From: an uncultured Candidatus Melainabacteria bacterium
GTDB taxonomy: Bacteria > Cyanobacteriota > Vampirovibrionia > Gastranaerophilales > Gastranaerophilaceae
Reading direction: 5' to 3'
DNA: 64,000 nt
Assembly (NCBI GenBank): GCA_934667125.1
Contig: CAKULF010000001.1
Span: forward strand, 1 to 64,000
How positions within the stretch are numbered: the stretch's first letter is position 1; the number at the start of each line of letters is the position of its first letter. Positions 61,894 through 64,000 of this stretch are shown piece by piece. The position numbers were made by a program, and so were the translations under genes. Under the pieces are notes generated by a model. It was not told the DNA's origin, did no database searches, and was given only the letters and a program-made list of their open reading frames with translations.

Positions 61894-63128
61894 TGGAACA
61901 TTTTAATAGAAATAATATAAATATTTTACTTTCTCACAGTCCAAAAACCCCAAGAATGTCTTTAAATCTGTTCTTCAGGGTAAAAGAAGCTGAAAAATAT
62001 TGCGGAATTAATTCTCTTTTGGCTCGTTTATTGTTGCAAGGAACAAAAAAATATTCCGCTTCCGAATTGGCTCTTGAATTTGAAAACGAATGTATTGACG
62101 TATCATTCAAGGCAAAACAAGACTATATCAAGGCGAGTCTTGTGTTTTTGAATGAAGATTTTAATAAAGCAATGGATTTAGTTAAGGAATTATTGTTAAA
62201 TTCAACTTTTGATGATTTTGAAAAAGAAGTTTTTAAACTTAAAGGCGAAATTATTTCAGACCTTGATAGCCCAAGATGTAAGCTGACAGACGCTTTTATT
62301 AAAAATTTATACAAAAACCATCCTTATGGTTCATCTCACACAAAAATCTTAGAAAATATTGACAATATCACAAAACAAGATATTATCGACGCTCATCAAA
62401 CTATGTTAAACAATGCCGCAGCGGTTGTTTTGGTTGGTGATTATGAAAATCAGGAAGATATTTTAAAATATTTTGAAGAACATTTTTCTTTTATGGCAAC
62501 TAAAGATGTTGCAGATAACATTCCCGACGCCTTTAGAAATAATATAACGCAAGATGAATACGTTTGGGTTACAAAAAATGACGCTTCTCAAGCCCAAATT
62601 CTTCAAGGTTGGCTGATTGAAAGCTTTAACACTCCATTGTGTGCTAAAATTTCTGTTATGAATAATATTTTAGGCTGTGCAGGTCTATCCAGTCGTTTGT
62701 TTGTTAATTTAAGAGATAAACAAGGGCTTGCATATACTGTTAGAAGCCAATACGAAACGCTTTTGCATAGTGGCGTGTTTAATATGTATATTGGAACGAC
62801 TCCAAAGAATATTAAAAAATCTTTGCTTGGTTTTCAAGATGAGCTTGAAAAATTGGCTAATTCTTATCCGACGGATGAAGAGCTTAAAGGGGCAAAGGAA
62901 AATATTAAAGGCAGATTGAAATATTTTACTCAAAATAACTCTCAAATAGCTTCAAATGACGGTTTTAATTTCATTATGGGATTAGGTTTACATTATGATG
63001 AATTGTTTTTAGACGATGTTAACAATGTCACAAAGGAAGATGTTTCAAATATGGCTAAAAAACTTTTATCTATGCCAAAACTTGTTACAATCGTTGCTCC
63101 GGACGAATTTAAAAATCAAATTGAATAA
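61893..63128 (+). CDS. M16 peptidase-like non-catalytic subunit
   Basis: This 411-residue protein has the M16 fold, but the HxxEH site is replaced by NSLLARLLLQGT. The C-terminal SSRLFVNLRDKQGLAYTV substrate-binding R/Y pair is kept. This matches the regulatory partner of two-subunit M16 enzymes. AAAGGAGAAAATTA precedes the ATG. Confidence 0.9.
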   Translation: MEHFNRNNINILLSHSPKTPRMSLNLFFRVKEAEKYCGINSLLARLLLQGTKKYSASELALEFENECIDVSFKAKQDYIKASLVFLNEDFNKAMDLVKELLLNSTFDDFEKEVFKLKGEIISDLDSPRCKLTDAFIKNLYKNHPYGSSHTKILENIDNITKQDIIDAHQTMLNNAAAVVLVGDYENQEDILKYFEEHFSFMATKDVADNIPDAFRNNITQDEYVWVTKNDASQAQILQGWLIESFNTPLCAKISVMNNILGCAGLSSRLFVNLRDKQGLAYTVRSQYETLLHSGVFNMYIGTTPKNIKKSLLGFQDELEKLANSYPTDEELKGAKENIKGRLKYFTQNNSQIASNDGFNFIMGLGLHYDELFLDDVNNVTKEDVSNMAKKLLSMPKLVTIVAPDEFKNQIE

Positions 63129-63159
63129 AAAATTATTTTTGTACTAGAATGTAGGTATT

Positions 63160-64000
63160 ATGTTAAAGAATTATTTTATAGATATTACAAAAAATGCAAT
63201 TAATGAAGCGATTAAGGCAAATGAACTTGGCGAAACTAAGGAAATAGGTTTCGACCTTGTTTGCGATAGCCCAAAAAATAAAGATTTTGGCGATTTAGCG
63301 ATTAATATTTCGGCTTTAGCAAGAAGTGCCAAGATGGCGCCGCCTGTTATAGCTCAAATTGTTGCTAAACACATTAACCAAGATAATTTTAGCGTTAATA
63401 CCGTAGCAGGTTTTATCAATTTTAAAATCGAAAAAGAATTTTTAAATAAAATCATAAATGATATTTTATCTAAAAAAGATGATTACCTTAAAACTAACGT
63501 TGGAAAAGGCGAAAAGGTTAATATTGAATATGTTAGCGCTAATCCGACTGGTCCTTTTCATATAGGTCATGGTAGATGGGCAGCGCTTGGTTCAGCTCTT
63601 GCAAACATTATGAAATATGACGGGTATGATGTTTTTCAAGAATTTTATATAAATGACGCTGGAAATCAAATTAATAAATTGGGTAAATCCCTTGAAATTC
63701 GTGTTCGTCAGCTTCAAGGCGAAGATATTGAAATGGAAGAGGGGCTATATCCTGGGGAATATTTGATAGAGTGCGCAAAACGTTATATTCAAGATAACAA
63801 AGGCTTAAATTATGCAGATTTTGCCAAAGCTGATATGTTAAGATTGCAAAAAGAGCTTCTTGATCGCTTCGGAACACATTTTGACTTGTTTTTCTCTGAA
63901 TTATCATTATATAAGGATAATGAAGTTGAAAAATGTATGGAAAGTTTGAAAGCTTCAGGCAAAATCTATGAAAAAGACGGCGCTACTTGGTTTAGAAGCT
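63160..64000 (+). CDS. argS: Arginyl-tRNA synthetase, 5' part
   Basis: About 280 residues of ArgRS run off the window end. The N-terminal additional domain (about 1-105) is followed by NIEYVSANPTGPFHIGHGRWAALG with HIGH near residue 134, then INDAGNQINKLG. A weak AGG lies upstream of the ATG and TAGAAT sits 9 bases before it. The KMSKS region and anticodon domain are beyond the window. Confidence 0.95.
   Translation, partial: MLKNYFIDITKNAINEAIKANELGETKEIGFDLVCDSPKNKDFGDLAINISALARSAKMAPPVIAQIVAKHINQDNFSVNTVAGFINFKIEKEFLNKIINDILSKKDDYLKTNVGKGEKVNIEYVSANPTGPFHIGHGRWAALGSALANIMKYDGYDVFQEFYINDAGNQINKLGKSLEIRVRQLQGEDIEMEEGLYPGEYLIECAKRYIQDNKGLNYADFAKADMLRLQKELLDRFGTHFDLFFSELSLYKDNEVEKCMESLKASGKIYEKDGATWFRS

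Overview
The window is AT-rich, densely coded DNA using the standard bacterial code, with TAA, TAG and TGA all acting as stops. TolC, OmpH/Skp, PlsC, Lgt and lipoprotein genes point to a cell with two membranes. Several large membrane proteins of unknown function carry FKG/FKA-type patches and resemble proteins I associate with Gastranaerophilales (Vampirovibrionia/Melainabacteria, non-photosynthetic relatives of cyanobacteria). That placement is an inference; no rRNA gene is present to confirm it.

Layout. 1-1750 holds no convincing gene and is packed with inverted repeats. 1752-4338 has a small membrane protein and a divergent Zn/Cd efflux ATPase and ArsR/SmtB repressor pair with three operators. 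4441-11639 has valS, a TolC-like outer-membrane protein, a ferredoxin and lineage-type membrane or secreted proteins. 11743-18895 is a plus-strand run: HIT hydrolase, 5-formyl-THF cyclo-ligase, PilZ, TPR, two oligopeptide-type permeases, MgtC-like and a membrane TPR protein. 18959-23309 is infB-rbfA-truB plus a GerMN protein. 23306-29663 has a divergent fucosyltransferase-like gene, a lipoprotein, lgt, gpmI and nadB-nadC. 29718-35516 has an exported Cys-rich metallothionein-like protein, a large membrane protein, a double-PlsC acyltransferase, an OmpH/Skp chaperone, tRNA-Ser(UGA), a MarR/cupin pair and another lineage-type membrane protein. 35532-42145 has a UvrA paralogue, a YD-like repeat protein, a DinJ/YafQ toxin-antitoxin pair, an acetyltransferase, an XRE repressor and a prepilin-like Cys-rich/Gly-rich surface protein. 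42306-49690 is a minus-strand run: tRNA-Leu(UAG), glycosyltransferase, lysS, phosphohexomutase and an 834-residue membrane protein with an internal duplication. 49811-55629 is a histidine kinase, a response regulator, a secreted protein, a membrane-fusion lipoprotein and an RND-like protein that lacks almost all RND membrane helices. 55863-64000 is mostly housekeeping: a 57-residue small protein, an RsuA-type pseudouridine synthase, serS, def-fmt-aroH, an M16 peptidase pair and the 5' part of argS.

Most striking points: (i) the RND 'porter-only' protein directly behind its adaptor; (ii) the prepilin fused to 40-cysteine eukaryote-like repeats and a glycine-rich tail, next to an XRE repressor with shared boxes; (iii) an exported metallothionein-like protein; (iv) a recurring -10 box exactly 6-7 bases before ATG with no Shine-Dalgarno sequence, suggesting leaderless mRNAs; (v) a family of large duplicated membrane proteins; (vi) the 1.7-kb noncoding repeat region bounded by inverted clusters of one palindromic unit.
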